From positions 930,001 through 994,000 of the forward strand of contig CP093061.1 of NCBI GenBank assembly GCA_029027265.1: a stretch of DNA of 64,000 bases. Direction: 5' to 3'. This DNA is from Sulfurospirillum_A sp029027265 (GTDB lineage Bacteria; Campylobacterota; Campylobacteria; Campylobacterales; Sulfurospirillaceae). A program made the translations under genes and the position numbers. The notes beneath the pieces were generated by a model. The model searched no databases, was not told the DNA's origin, and worked only from the letters and a program-made list of their open reading frames with translations. Positions 26,466 to 35,754 of this stretch are shown piece by piece; positions within the stretch are counted from its first letter, which is position 1; the number at the start of each line of letters is the position of its first letter.

Positions 26466-27318
26466 GGGTCAGGTGTTGAATCTTGAATTTTTTAAAAGAA
26501 TTGGCTATAATTAATCTATCTTTATTCAAATCGAGGATCAAAATGCCAAGAAGAGTACGAGTAGAATTAGCTGGTTTTCATCATGTGTACAATAGAGCAG
26601 TTGAAAAAAAGTTTATTTTAGAAGTGGATGAAGATAAAGAGAAGTTTTTAGAGATACTAGAGGAAACATGTAAAAAATATAAATTTAACATTCACTCTTA
26701 TGTTATTATGGACAATCATTATCATCTGTTACTAGAAACACAAAATGAAAATCTTTCTTTAGGAATGAGACAATTAAACTCAAAATATGCTGTTTACTAT
26801 AATAAAAAGTATAAAAGGGTAGGGCATCTTTGGCAAGGTAGATTTAAATCTTGGTATATTTTAGATGAAAATTACCTATTTACACTCTATCGATACATAG
26901 AGCTAAACCCAGTAACTGCAAGAATAACAAAAAAAGTTGGTCAATACAGATACGCTTCTTCCTTTGACATACTAAACAACCAAATGCCAAGTTTTTTAAG
27001 TAACTCTTTTGTGTTGAGGGATTACAACACTAAAGAGCTGTATGAATCACTTCAAATTAAACTTACTAAAAATGATATTGAAAATATAAGTAAAATTCAT
27101 AAGACAAAAATAGCTATAAAAGATGATGAAATAGTTTTAGAAAAAAGTATATCATTGAAAAGTTGCTTTAAAAATTCTCAGAGCAAGTATGAAAGAAATA
27201 GTGCTATTGCTATTGCATTTAAAGATGGTTATAAGCAAGCAGAGATTGCAAGATTTTTAAGATTATCTGTTTCTACAATATCTAAAATTATTAAAATTCA
27301 AGATTCAACACCTGACCC
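26466..27318 (+). mobile_element. RAYT-type unit with 26-base perfect inverted repeats
   Basis: A perfect 26-base inverted repeat (26466-26491 and 27293-27318) encloses the transposase domain. Just outside, similarity continues (CTAAA / CTTAAAG with one extra G). The insertion lies between pabB and pabC and removed or displaced the start of pabC. Such paired repeats around a Y1 transposase fit REP-associated tyrosine transposases acting on their own flanks. No direct target repeat is visible. Confidence 0.75.
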
Positions 27319-27907
27319 CTTTAAGTGTTTTGAGACTTTAAAAGTGGTAGATGGGAAGATTTTAAATTTGGAGTATCATCAGCAAAGAGTCGATAGGACA
27401 AGAGAGCATTTTGGTTTTAGTGATAAGTTAGAGTTTAAAGAGCAGAATTTTAATCTGCCTCAAAAAGGAGAGTTTAGACTTAGAGTTGATTATGACAAAG
27501 AAATAAAAAGCTTTACATGTAGACCTCTTACATGTAGAGAGTTTAAAGAGTTTAGAATCGTAAAGTCAGATGTAGAGTATCCGTATAAGTATGCGAATAG
27601 AGATAAGATTGATGCTTTAAAAGTTGATGATAAAGAGATAATCATAGTTAAAAATGGGCTTTTAACAGACACCTCTATAGCTAATATAGCTTTACATGTA
27701 GATGGAGTTTGGTTAACTCCAAAAACTCCACTTTTACATGGAACTACTAGAGCAAGACTAATTGAGAGTGGTTTTTTAAAGTGTGAAGATTTAACAATAG
27801 AAGATTTAAAAAAAGCAGAAAATTTTGCTATAATGAATGCCTTAATAGATTTTAAAGTAATAAGGGCAGAATTTGAATTGGGACTTGAATGCACTATACA
27901 AAAGTGA
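26543..27907 (+). CDS. Fusion: REP-associated tyrosine transposase + aminodeoxychorismate lyase (PabC)
   Basis: 455 residues from ATG 26543 (GAGGA six bases upstream); the frame is open to TTG 26483 but nothing supports that start. Residues 1-250: Y1/RAYT transposase with HUH motif (MDNHYHLLLE, H59 and H61), Tyr candidates in KYAVYYNKKYKRVGHLWQGR and a C-terminal helix-turn-helix (GYKQAEIARFLRLSVSTISK). From about 261 the frame continues as class IV aminotransferase/PabC: CFETLKVVDGKILNLEYHQQ, YPYKYANRDKID with the likely PLP lysine, TDTSIANIAL, TPLLHGTTRARLIE. PabC makes p-aminobenzoate. The N-terminus of PabC is replaced by the right repeat. Either the fusion protein works or an internal start gives PabC alone; no obvious internal ribosome site is seen. 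Three TACATGTA sites lie in the pabC part. Confidence 0.85.
   Translation: MPRRVRVELAGFHHVYNRAVEKKFILEVDEDKEKFLEILEETCKKYKFNIHSYVIMDNHYHLLLETQNENLSLGMRQLNSKYAVYYNKKYKRVGHLWQGRFKSWYILDENYLFTLYRYIELNPVTARITKKVGQYRYASSFDILNNQMPSFLSNSFVLRDYNTKELYESLQIKLTKNDIENISKIHKTKIAIKDDEIVLEKSISLKSCFKNSQSKYERNSAIAIAFKDGYKQAEIARFLRLSVSTISKIIKIQDSTPDPFKCFETLKVVDGKILNLEYHQQRVDRTREHFGFSDKLEFKEQNFNLPQKGEFRLRVDYDKEIKSFTCRPLTCREFKEFRIVKSDVEYPYKYANRDKIDALKVDDKEIIIVKNGLLTDTSIANIALHVDGVWLTPKTPLLHGTTRARLIESGFLKCEDLTIEDLKKAENFAIMNALIDFKVIRAEFELGLECTIQK
27514..27536. repeat. Paired TACATGTA palindromes in pabC
   Basis: Two TACATGTA sites 15 bases apart (27514 and 27529) that can pair. They encode FTCRPLTCRE, where related PabC proteins are not known to need two Cys. 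Another site is at 27693. Confidence 0.6.
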
Positions 27908-29579
27908 TGAAAATTTAGATATTGATTTAGCAAAAGCACAAACAAAAGCAGAAAAATTTGAAAAGATGTATAAAAATGGGCTAAAAAATCTTAGTTCAAA
28001 CGAGTTTATAGAGGCTATTCGAGAGTATGAAAGCATTTCTCAAATACTCGGCAAAATAATGACATACGCTTTTTTAAAGTTTGCAACAAACAGTGACAAT
28101 GGTCCATTTTACGCAAAATACCAAAATGAATACAATAATGTAAGTGAGTGTTTACTCTTTTTTGAGTTAGAGTTTAACCGTCTTAGTAAAACAAAACAAC
28201 AAGAGTTCATAGATAACTCAAATGGTTATAAATTTTATCTTGAATCACTAAAAGAGGAAAAACCTTATCAATTAACAACAAAAGAAGAGAGAATCCTTTT
28301 AAAAAAGAGTACCACTGGTGGAAGTGCTTTTAGTCGTCTTTTTGATGAGCATTTTAGTAGACTAAAGTTTGCTTATGATGGCAAAAAAATATCAGAAGAG
28401 GAGATACTTTCACTTCTTCACAACCCAGACCGAGAGATAAGAAAAAAAGCAACAATTGCATTTAGCAAAGGTCTTAAACCGCACCAACCACTTCTTGGCT
28501 ATATTTATAACATGATAAAAACAGACCACAAAAGTGATTGTGAACTTAGAAACTATAGCTCGCCTGAACAAGCTCGTCATATGGATAACAAAATAAGCCA
28601 AACCAGTGTAAATGCTTTGGTTGACGCGGCAGAAGATAGTTTTGATTTAGTTCAAGATTACTATGTAAAAAAAGCAAAACTTTTAGGAGTTGATCAACTC
28701 CATGACTATGATAGATATGCTCCGATTGAGACAAAAGAGGAAGTTTATGATTATGAAAAATCAAAAACAATAGTTCTAAAAGCCTTTGAAAAGTTTAGTC
28801 CAAAGTTTGCATGCATTGCGAAAAAAGCATTTGATGAGGGTTGGATAGACGTAATGCCTAAAGATGGCAAACGTGGAGGTGCATTTTCGCACCCAGCGAC
28901 TCCTGATACTCACCCTTATGTACTTCTAAACCACACAAACAGAAGAAGAGATTTGTTTACGTTGGCTCATGAGCTTGGACATGCTATTCATCAGTACCTT
29001 TCTCGTGATGTAGGCTACATTGGTTCCGATACACCTTTGACTACGTCTGAAACGGCTTCTATATTTGCTGAGATGCTTGTGTTTGATTACATTAAAGATG
29101 GTTTAAGTGAAGATGAGAAAACGTCTTTGTATGCTGGAAAAATAGAAGATATATTTGCTACCTTTTATAGACAGATAAACTTTACAACATTTGAAAGACG
29201 AGTTCATGCCCATGACGGTGAACTTAATTTGGAAACTTTTAACAAGTTTTGGCTTGAAGAGAGTAAAAAAATGTTTGGCAGTAGCATTAAACTAAGTAAA
29301 AACTATGAGATGTGGTGGAGTTATATTCCTCATTTTATTCACTCTCCATTTTACTGCTACTCCTATTCGTATGGACAGCTTTTAGTTTTGGCACTTTATG
29401 GGCTTTACAAGGGCGGAAAGTGTGAAAACTTTATAGAAATTTATACAGAATTTTTAAGCGCTGGTGGAAGTAAGAGTCCAAAAGAGCTTATAAGCAAGTT
29501 TGGATTTGACATAGATGATAAAGAGTTTTGGAAAATAGGTATTGAGGAAATAAGAAAACTTTTAAAGGAGTTTAAATAA
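27873..29579 (+). CDS. pepF: Oligoendopeptidase F, M3 family
   Basis: Cytoplasmic zinc endopeptidase for oligopeptides. 568 residues; HELGHAIHQY holds the HExxH motif, and TTSETASIFAEMLVFD carries the third ligand region. The TTG start at 27873 gives MNWDLNALY, the family's usual beginning, and overlaps the pabC end by 35 bases. There is no signal peptide. The gene runs directly into the next one (29579, one-base overlap). Confidence 0.93.
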   Translation: MNWDLNALYKSDENLDIDLAKAQTKAEKFEKMYKNGLKNLSSNEFIEAIREYESISQILGKIMTYAFLKFATNSDNGPFYAKYQNEYNNVSECLLFFELEFNRLSKTKQQEFIDNSNGYKFYLESLKEEKPYQLTTKEERILLKKSTTGGSAFSRLFDEHFSRLKFAYDGKKISEEEILSLLHNPDREIRKKATIAFSKGLKPHQPLLGYIYNMIKTDHKSDCELRNYSSPEQARHMDNKISQTSVNALVDAAEDSFDLVQDYYVKKAKLLGVDQLHDYDRYAPIETKEEVYDYEKSKTIVLKAFEKFSPKFACIAKKAFDEGWIDVMPKDGKRGGAFSHPATPDTHPYVLLNHTNRRRDLFTLAHELGHAIHQYLSRDVGYIGSDTPLTTSETASIFAEMLVFDYIKDGLSEDEKTSLYAGKIEDIFATFYRQINFTTFERRVHAHDGELNLETFNKFWLEESKKMFGSSIKLSKNYEMWWSYIPHFIHSPFYCYSYSYGQLLVLALYGLYKGGKCENFIEIYTEFLSAGGSKSPKELISKFGFDIDDKEFWKIGIEEIRKLLKEFK

Positions 29580-30025
29580 TGCTTCAAGATGTACTAAACG
29601 ACCTAGTTTTTAGCGCAGAGATGAAAAGGCATGTTAGAGAAGTACTAGAAATTCTTTTGAAAAAAGGAACTAATTTTTCAATTCTTACAAATATAACTGA
29701 AATAAGTTTTGAACCAGAACTTCCTGAGGAGATTAGTGCTACTTTTAAACCTATAACAATGTTTGTTTTAGCTGGGTATACTTTTGAAAGTTGCATCGTA
29801 GATGAGTGGGGAGTAAGTTTTGAAGCTGGTTTTGGACATGAGAACTATGGTTCTCTAGTCTGTGTTCCACTTCTTTCAGTGCTTCAAATCATAGTAGATG
29901 AGACACCAATACTAATAAACTTAAGTGTTGATATAGAAGAGAGACCAAAACCATCATCAAAAGGAGTCAAAAGAAGTATGGAAGCACTTCTTTCTAATCC
30001 TGATAACGAGAAATTGTTAAAGTAA
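29579..30025 (+). CDS. Conserved-looking hypothetical protein
   Basis: 148 residues, soluble, alpha/beta, no signal. ATG overlaps the pepF stop (TAATG), so it is coupled to pepF. N-terminal helices (MLQDVLNDLVFSAEMKRHVR) are followed by a beta-rich segment (SCIVDEWGVSFEAGFGHENY, SLVCVPLLSVLQIIVD). No family recognised. It ends three bases before the converging LysR gene. Confidence 0.75.
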   Translation: MLQDVLNDLVFSAEMKRHVREVLEILLKKGTNFSILTNITEISFEPELPEEISATFKPITMFVLAGYTFESCIVDEWGVSFEAGFGHENYGSLVCVPLLSVLQIIVDETPILINLSVDIEERPKPSSKGVKRSMEALLSNPDNEKLLK

Positions 30026-30028
30026 AAT

Positions 30029-30931
30029 CTATACTTTACGTTTACTTACGATGTAGTTGATAACACTATCCATGAACGCATCTTGTTTTCTCTCTTTTGA
30101 GTAAGCAAGGTAGAGTTTACGTGTAATTTTAAGACCTTTTACTCTTGCATAAAAAAGTTCACCACTTTCTACTTTGTCTTCTATCATATGTTTTGAGATG
30201 ATAGAAACAGTTGGCACCCCATCAATGATGGAAGATTTTAGAATAGTTTGTTTGATAGCAGTTGAGCTAGTAACTACACTTCTAAAATCAAATGAGTCGC
30301 AGTCAACTCCAATTTTTTCAAATTCTGCTTTTATCATTTGTCTTGTGTGAGACTCTTCTTCACGACAAACCCATCTAAAAGAGTTAAGCTCATCTGGTCT
30401 AACTATTTTTGGTAGAGGAGTTTTACTTACAAGAACTAGTTCATCATCCATCCACTCTCTATATATGATTCCATCTTGGAAAATAGGAGACTCTAAAAGA
30501 GCAAGGTCTATTTTTTTGTCTACAAGTTCTTCTGTTATTTTGTCAGAATTATTTACTTTTATCATAACATCGTTTTTTATAGCATCTTGAATTTCTGTTA
30601 AAAAATCTGGAAGAATATAGTTCCCTATCATAAAAGATGCACCAAGAATAAATACTAATTCTTTATTTATAATTTTGATTACTTCTTTTTCTGCACTAGA
30701 TATGCTTTTTTCAAGTTTAATTACTACTTTATAGAACTGCTCACCAGCTTTAGTAAGTTTAATTCCATTTTTCTTTCTGTCTACAATTCTTGTATCTAAA
30801 TAGTCTTCTAAAAGTTTCATTTGTTGAGTAACTGCCGGCTGGCTAATCCCTAACTTTTTTGAAGCTTTAGAAAAACTTTTCTCTTTCACTACTGTTAAAA
30901 ATGTTTCGATTTTATTAAAGTCTCTTAACAC
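30029..30931 (-). CDS. LysR-family transcription regulator
   Basis: 300 residues. N-terminal winged helix (about 1-60: FLTVVKEKSFSKASKKLGIS then QPAVTQQMKLLEDYL), a linker helix, and a periplasmic-binding-like effector domain (about 90-300). It is divergent from the UvrD-type helicase gene; the 132-base AT-rich spacer could hold its operator. The effector is unknown. Closest in pattern to CysB/CbbR-type regulators, but that does not define the ligand. Confidence 0.92.
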   Translation of the reverse strand: MLRDFNKIETFLTVVKEKSFSKASKKLGISQPAVTQQMKLLEDYLDTRIVDRKKNGIKLTKAGEQFYKVVIKLEKSISSAEKEVIKIINKELVFILGASFMIGNYILPDFLTEIQDAIKNDVMIKVNNSDKITEELVDKKIDLALLESPIFQDGIIYREWMDDELVLVSKTPLPKIVRPDELNSFRWVCREEESHTRQMIKAEFEKIGVDCDSFDFRSVVTSSTAIKQTILKSSIIDGVPTVSIISKHMIEDKVESGELFYARVKGLKITRKLYLAYSKERKQDAFMDSVINYIVSKRKV

Positions 30932-31063
30932 ATGTTATCCTTCTAAATATTTGCACTATTATAACAAATATTAATAATAATTACAAGGTATGATTTAATT
31001 AAACTTTATATTAAATATTTTTAGATATAATTAATACTATATTAATTAAATAAAGAAGAGAAG

Positions 31064-33106
31064 ATGGAAAAGATATTAGAATCACTTAATGTTGCACAGC
31101 AAGAGGCGGTTAAAACCATAGATGGACCAGTGCTTATATTAGCAGGTGCCGGAAGTGGAAAAACGAAGACTATTACATCAAGACTTGCTTACCTTTTAGC
31201 TCAGGGTATTCCAGCTTCAAGTATCTTGACTCTTACATTTACAAATAAAGCAGCCACAGAGATGCGTGAACGTGCTTTGAGTCTCATAGAAGATAAAACT
31301 TACCCACCTCTACTTTGTACTTTTCACAAGTTTGGACTGTTGTTTTTGAAATTTAACATGGAAAAATTAGGCAGAAAAAATAGTTTTGTCGTGATTGATA
31401 CAGATGATAAAAAAAGAATTATAAAGAGCTTTGGCATTGATATGCCAGTAGGTTTAATAGCAAATGAAATTTCACATTATAAAAACTCTTTGATTGATCC
31501 AGCTCTCGCTTGGGAACAAGCCGAACTTCCAAACTACAAAAAAATTGCACAAACTTATGAGCAGTATGAAAAATATATAAAAGACAACAACTTAGTTGAT
31601 TTTGATGATTTACTTGTACTTCCATATAAAATTTTAGAAGAAAATGAAGATTTGTGTAGAGAAACTAGTGAGAGATATAAATACATTATGGTAGATGAGT
31701 ACCAAGATACAAATGATTTACAGTACAAACTTATTCGTAAAATTTGTTCAACTCATGAAAACATTTGTGTGGTTGGTGATGATGACCAGAGTATCTACGG
31801 TTGGCGTGGAGCTAACATAAAAAATATTTTAGATTTTAAAGATGAGTTTAAAAATACAAAAATCATAAAACTAGAAAATAATTACCGCTCAACAACAAAT
31901 ATTTTAAAAGCAGCAAATGAGTTAATAGAGCACAACCGCTCACGTTTAGGTAAAGTTCTAAAGAGTACTAAAGATGAAGGAACTGCTATCTCTATTATAG
32001 AGTCGCATGATGAAAAAAACGAATCGACTATCATAGCAAAAAGAATCAAAGTCCTTATAGACAAGGGAGTAAGTCCAAGAGACATAGCTGTTCTTTATCG
32101 CATAAATGCACTAAGCCGTTCACTTGAAGAGGGACTAAACCGTGTTGGCGTACCATATAACATGGTCGGTGGAGTAAAATTCTATGAAAGAACAGAGATA
32201 AAAGATTTAATTTCATATCTTAGAATTATTGCCAATCCAAATGATGATTTTTCTATAAAAAGAATCATAAACAGACCCAAAAGAGGACTTGGGAAAGTAA
32301 CAATAGACAAAATACTAAAAGGTGCATATGCAAATCACCTCTCAATTTATGGGTACATCACAACAAAACAAGATGAATTAAAAGGTATGGTAAGTAAAAA
32401 ATGCTACAACGCACTTGTAGAGTTTAGTGAAAATTTACAAAGACTTATTGACGTATCAAATGAAGCAACATATAACATCATAGATGAGCTTGAGAGTTTA
32501 TATGGTGTTAAAAAGTACTATGATCAACTTCCCGATTCCCTAGAACGTGTTTCAAACATAGATGAATTTTACGGACTTTTTAGAGACTTAGTAAAACAGA
32601 ATCCTGAAATGAGCATAGATGAGTTTTTAAATGATTTAGCACTTCAAAGTGACCAAGATAGCCTAAATTTGGAAAACATTTCAATTATGAGCATACATGC
32701 TAGTAAAGGACTAGAGTTTGATTACTTGTTTGTTATAGGCATGGAAGAGGGCTTTTTACCGCTTGTTGGAGATGGAAGTGACATTGAAGAAGAGAGACGT
32801 TTAGGTTACGTTGCTATTACAAGAGCTAAAGAGGAATTGACTTTGAGTTACTCACAGAGCAGATTCTATAAAGGAAGAAGAACTGAATTAACAAAGAGTA
32901 GATTTTTAAAAGAGAGTGGGGTTTGTCAAGGCTCACTTGTGTTAGAAAAAACAACATCTTATAGAAAAGGTGACTTAGTAAAACATAAAATCTTTGGTAT
33001 AGGTCGTGTTTTTGAAATAAGCAAAGTAAAAAGAGAATTCAAACTAAAAATTAACTTCTCAGGAACAAAAAGAGATATCGTAGCGTCATTTGTAGAGAAG
33101 ATTTAA
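31064..33106 (+). CDS. UvrD/Rep/PcrA-type DNA helicase
   Basis: 3'-5' superfamily 1A helicase used in repair and replication restart. 680 residues; Walker A AGAGSGKTKT, motif Ia LTLTFTNKAATEMRERA, DEYQDTND (motif II), VVGDDDQSIYGWRGA (III), NYRST (IV), VMSIHASKGLEFDYLF-type V, and VAITRAKEEL (VI). There is a basic C-terminal tail (GDLVKHKIFGIGRVFEI) like that of PcrA/UvrD. The gene ends with a one-base overlap on truB. AAGAGAAG precedes ATG. Whether it is Rep or PcrA cannot be settled from sequence alone. Confidence 0.95.
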   Translation: MEKILESLNVAQQEAVKTIDGPVLILAGAGSGKTKTITSRLAYLLAQGIPASSILTLTFTNKAATEMRERALSLIEDKTYPPLLCTFHKFGLLFLKFNMEKLGRKNSFVVIDTDDKKRIIKSFGIDMPVGLIANEISHYKNSLIDPALAWEQAELPNYKKIAQTYEQYEKYIKDNNLVDFDDLLVLPYKILEENEDLCRETSERYKYIMVDEYQDTNDLQYKLIRKICSTHENICVVGDDDQSIYGWRGANIKNILDFKDEFKNTKIIKLENNYRSTTNILKAANELIEHNRSRLGKVLKSTKDEGTAISIIESHDEKNESTIIAKRIKVLIDKGVSPRDIAVLYRINALSRSLEEGLNRVGVPYNMVGGVKFYERTEIKDLISYLRIIANPNDDFSIKRIINRPKRGLGKVTIDKILKGAYANHLSIYGYITTKQDELKGMVSKKCYNALVEFSENLQRLIDVSNEATYNIIDELESLYGVKKYYDQLPDSLERVSNIDEFYGLFRDLVKQNPEMSIDEFLNDLALQSDQDSLNLENISIMSIHASKGLEFDYLFVIGMEEGFLPLVGDGSDIEEERRLGYVAITRAKEELTLSYSQSRFYKGRRTELTKSRFLKESGVCQGSLVLEKTTSYRKGDLVKHKIFGIGRVFEISKVKREFKLKINFSGTKRDIVASFVEKI

Positions 33107-33933
33107 TGAATAGACTTTTTGTTACAAATAAGCCTACAGGTGTGTCTTCAAACCGTTTTTTGGGACGTATAAAACGTAAGTATAATGTAAAAAAAGCTGG
33201 ATTTTCAGGAACTCTTGACCCTTTTGCTAAAGGTGTTCTTATAGTAGCTTTTGGGCAGTACACAAAACTCTTTCGTTTTTTAAATAAAAAGAAAAAATCA
33301 TATCGTGCAACTTTATGGCTTGGTGCAACTAGTCCTACTCTTGACATTGAAAAAGTCGAAAAAGTAGTAGAAATGATACCTTTTTCAGATCATTCTTTGA
33401 AGATAATAGAAGAAAGTATGCAAGGAGAAATAGAATACCTTCCTCCAAAATACTGTGCTAAAAAAGTAGATGGTAGACGAGCTTATGCACTTGCACGTGA
33501 AAACAAAGAGTTTGAACTAAATGCCATAAAAAGCACTATATATGATTTTAAAATTCTTCATTATATGCATCCATTTTTAACGTTTGAAATAACCATAAGC
33601 GAAGGTGGATACATACGAAGCATGGGACAAATCATTGCCAATAAATTTGGTTTTGATGGCTGTTTAAGTGCCTTAGAGCGTTTGAGTGAAGGTGCATTTG
33701 TATATGAAGATGAAAAAGAACTGAATCCACTTGATTTTATAAATATAGAAGAAAATGAGTATTTAGGCAATATAGAAGATATAGAGTTAGGCAGAAAAAT
33801 ATATGTTGATAATTTTAAGAAAAAAGAAGTAGGACTCTACAAAATAGTTCTTAAAGATGAGTTGAGTTTAGTTGAAATTAGCAAAGGTGAGACAAGAGTT
33901 CAATACATATTAAATAAGGTTAAATTATGTTAA
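33106..33933 (+). CDS. truB: tRNA pseudouridine-55 synthase
   Basis: Makes pseudouridine 55 in tRNA T-loops. 275 residues; KPTGVSSNRFLGRIK, the catalytic-Asp loop KAGFSGTLDPFAKGVLIVAFG, and PPKYCAKKVDGRRAYALAR are all family features. The usual GTLDPLATG is GTLDPFAKG here, still with the Asp. It overlaps the helicase by one base and csrA by seven bases, so it is part of a tight run. Confidence 0.95.
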   Translation: MNRLFVTNKPTGVSSNRFLGRIKRKYNVKKAGFSGTLDPFAKGVLIVAFGQYTKLFRFLNKKKKSYRATLWLGATSPTLDIEKVEKVVEMIPFSDHSLKIIEESMQGEIEYLPPKYCAKKVDGRRAYALARENKEFELNAIKSTIYDFKILHYMHPFLTFEITISEGGYIRSMGQIIANKFGFDGCLSALERLSEGAFVYEDEKELNPLDFINIEENEYLGNIEDIELGRKIYVDNFKKKEVGLYKIVLKDELSLVEISKGETRVQYILNKVKLC

Positions 33934-34163
33934 TACTATCAAGGAAGATAGGCGAAGCAGTCGTTTTAGATGAGAAAATAACAGTAAGAGTAATAGATAT
34001 TTCAAAAGGTGTAGTTCGCTTAGGGTTTGAAGCACCAAACGACATGCTGATACTTCGTGAAGAGTTAGAAGAAGAAGTTAAAAACGCAAATATTGAAGCA
34101 AAAAGTAGCGTTCAAGATATGGAAGCCATAAAAAGTTTAAGTAAGAAGTTCAAAAAGAAATGA
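33927..34163 (+). CDS. csrA: CsrA-type RNA-binding translational regulator
   Basis: 78 residues. MLILSRKIGEAVVLDEKITV and VVRLGFEAPNDMLILREEL follow CsrA (MLILTRK...RIGI.AP....HREE). RNA-contact Arg6 is present; the usual HREE is LREE. CsrA controls motility and metabolism by binding GGA in leaders. The Lys-rich tail is typical for this phylum. The start lies seven bases inside truB and the end overlaps ispE by four bases (ATGA). Confidence 0.95.
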   Translation: MLILSRKIGEAVVLDEKITVRVIDISKGVVRLGFEAPNDMLILREELEEEVKNANIEAKSSVQDMEAIKSLSKKFKKK

Positions 34164-34915
34164 AAGCCTACGCAAAGGTAAACATCTTTTTAAAAATAGT
34201 TGGTAAACGTGGGAATTATCATGAGCTTCTTTCTCGTTTTATTTTAGTAAAAAATTTATATGACGAATTAGAATTTAAAGATAAACAAACAGATGAAGAG
34301 TTTGAACTTCATGGAGAGTTTGGTTGTGCTTTAGAATCAAACACTATTTTCAAAGCATACTTGTCTACATGTAAGGCAGGATTTGAAAAAGAATTAAAAG
34401 AGTTCTTTACATGTAAAGCCTTACATGTAAAGAAAAATATACCTTCATTTGCCGGACTTGGTGGTGGAAGTAGCGACGCCGCCACTTTTTTACACATGAT
34501 AAACAAAGAGGCAAATCTTGGACTCTCAAATGACGAGTTAGCAAGCATTGGCTTAGAAGTAGGAGCAGACGTTCCATTCTTTATTTACGGCTACAATAGT
34601 GCAAATGTAAGTGGCATAGGTGAAGTTGTAAAAGAGTTTAAAGAAAAACCTCTTCAAGTTGAGACCATGACCCCAAATATAAAGTGTGATACAGGAGCAG
34701 TATATAAGGCTTTTAGAGAGAATTACAAAGTAGACGTAGATTTAGCCGAAAAGATGGCTAAGATGAGTTCTATTGAGTTATTGCAGAGTTATGATGATGT
34801 AACACTAAATGACTTATTTGGAGCGTCTTTGAGTGTTTATGCAGAGTTAGAAGTGTACAGAAAAAAAGATTTGTTTTTTAGTGGGAGTGGAAGTAGTTTT
34901 TTTAAACTATTATAA
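34160..34915 (+). CDS. ispE: 4-diphosphocytidyl-2-C-methyl-D-erythritol kinase
   Basis: Kinase of the non-mevalonate isoprenoid pathway, GHMP superfamily. 251 residues; AYAKVNIFLKIVGKRGNYHE at the start and the ATP loop SFAGLGGGSSDAATF are diagnostic. Between them lies a peptide, FFTCKALHVKKN, that arises from a TACATGTA hairpin pair and looks unlike other IspE sequences. A third palindrome is at 34376. It overlaps csrA by four bases. smpB, expected next, is displaced by an accessory pocket. Confidence 0.95.
   Translation: MKAYAKVNIFLKIVGKRGNYHELLSRFILVKNLYDELEFKDKQTDEEFELHGEFGCALESNTIFKAYLSTCKAGFEKELKEFFTCKALHVKKNIPSFAGLGGGSSDAATFLHMINKEANLGLSNDELASIGLEVGADVPFFIYGYNSANVSGIGEVVKEFKEKPLQVETMTPNIKCDTGAVYKAFRENYKVDVDLAEKMAKMSSIELLQSYDDVTLNDLFGASLSVYAELEVYRKKDLFFSGSGSSFFKLL
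34408..34429. repeat. Paired TACATGTA palindromes in ispE
   Basis: CTTTACATGTAA and TTACATGTAAAG are exact inverted partners separated by AGCC; the two palindrome cores start at 34408 and 34422. The hairpin lies in coding sequence and gives the peptide FTCKALHVK. Confidence 0.7.
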
Positions 34916-34917
34916 AT

Positions 34918-35478
34918 ATGAAATTCATTATATTACTCAGACATGGTGAAGTGAATATTGTGCAAGATAAAAAAATAGATGCAAAAGAGTTTAGAGAGTG
35001 GGTAGAAAAGTATAATAGACAAGATATAAAAAAAGTTTTTTTAAAAAGATCTGAGATTGAAAAAATCATGAAAAGTACAGATCTTATTATTTCTAGTAAG
35101 TTGCATAGGTCAATAGACTCTATAAAGACATTTGATAAAGATATATTTTGTAGTGATTCTTTATTTGATGAAGTACATATACCTTGTCCTACTTGGAAAT
35201 ATATAAAACTAAAGCCTAAATCGTGGTTGTTTATATTAAGAGTACTTTGGTTATTTGGTTATTCTAAAAACTGTGAATCTTACAACAAAGCAAAGTTACG
35301 AGCAAAGTTAGCTACTGAGAAACTAATAAATATCTATAATAACGATAAAAGTGTTTTGTTGTGTGGACATGGGATAATGAATAGATTAATCAAAAAAGAG
35401 CTATTGAGTAAAGGTTTTAAAATATTGAAAAATACAAAAAATACAAATTGGGATTATGATATATTAGAACATATTTGA
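34918..35478 (+). CDS. Histidine-phosphatase family protein
   Basis: 186 residues. The RHG motif is in IILLRHGEVN at the N-terminus and the second histidine in VLLCGHGIMNRLIKKE; between them is the basic SSKLHRSIDS, the usual phosphate-binding Arg region. Family members remove phosphate from sugar phosphates or proteins; the substrate is unknown. It starts two bases after ispE and begins the accessory pocket up to smpB. Confidence 0.8.
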   Translation: MKFIILLRHGEVNIVQDKKIDAKEFREWVEKYNRQDIKKVFLKRSEIEKIMKSTDLIISSKLHRSIDSIKTFDKDIFCSDSLFDEVHIPCPTWKYIKLKPKSWLFILRVLWLFGYSKNCESYNKAKLRAKLATEKLINIYNNDKSVLLCGHGIMNRLIKKELLSKGFKILKNTKNTNWDYDILEHI

Positions 35479-35523
35479 CAAAAAAACATAACTATAATAT
35501 ACTTATAAAAAAAGGAGTTTATT

Positions 35524-35754
35524 GTGCAAGTTTCACTTATTGATATTGGTACAAGTAAGGGTATAAGAATTCCTGCAAGCATATTGAAAATGTTTGAAAA
35601 GCCTATTTCTTTTGATTTATATGTAAAAGAGAATGCTATTGTTTTAGATGTATTGGATAACCCTAGAAAAGGGTGGGAAGAGAAGTTTAAAAATAGTGAA
35701 AATAAACTTTTAATAGAAGATAGTTTAGATATGGAATATTGGGATGAGTTATAA
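35524..35754 (+). CDS. MazE/AbrB-type antitoxin
   Basis: 76 residues from GTG, preceded by AAAGGAG. The N-terminal part (VSLIDIGTSKGIRIPASILK) fits the swapped-hairpin DNA-binding fold of MazE/AbrB. The acidic C-terminus (ENKLLIEDSLDMEYWDEL) is the usual toxin-neutralising tail. It overlaps the toxin gene by 11 bases, a classic arrangement. Confidence 0.85.
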   Translation: MQVSLIDIGTSKGIRIPASILKMFEKPISFDLYVKENAIVLDVLDNPRKGWEEKFKNSENKLLIEDSLDMEYWDEL

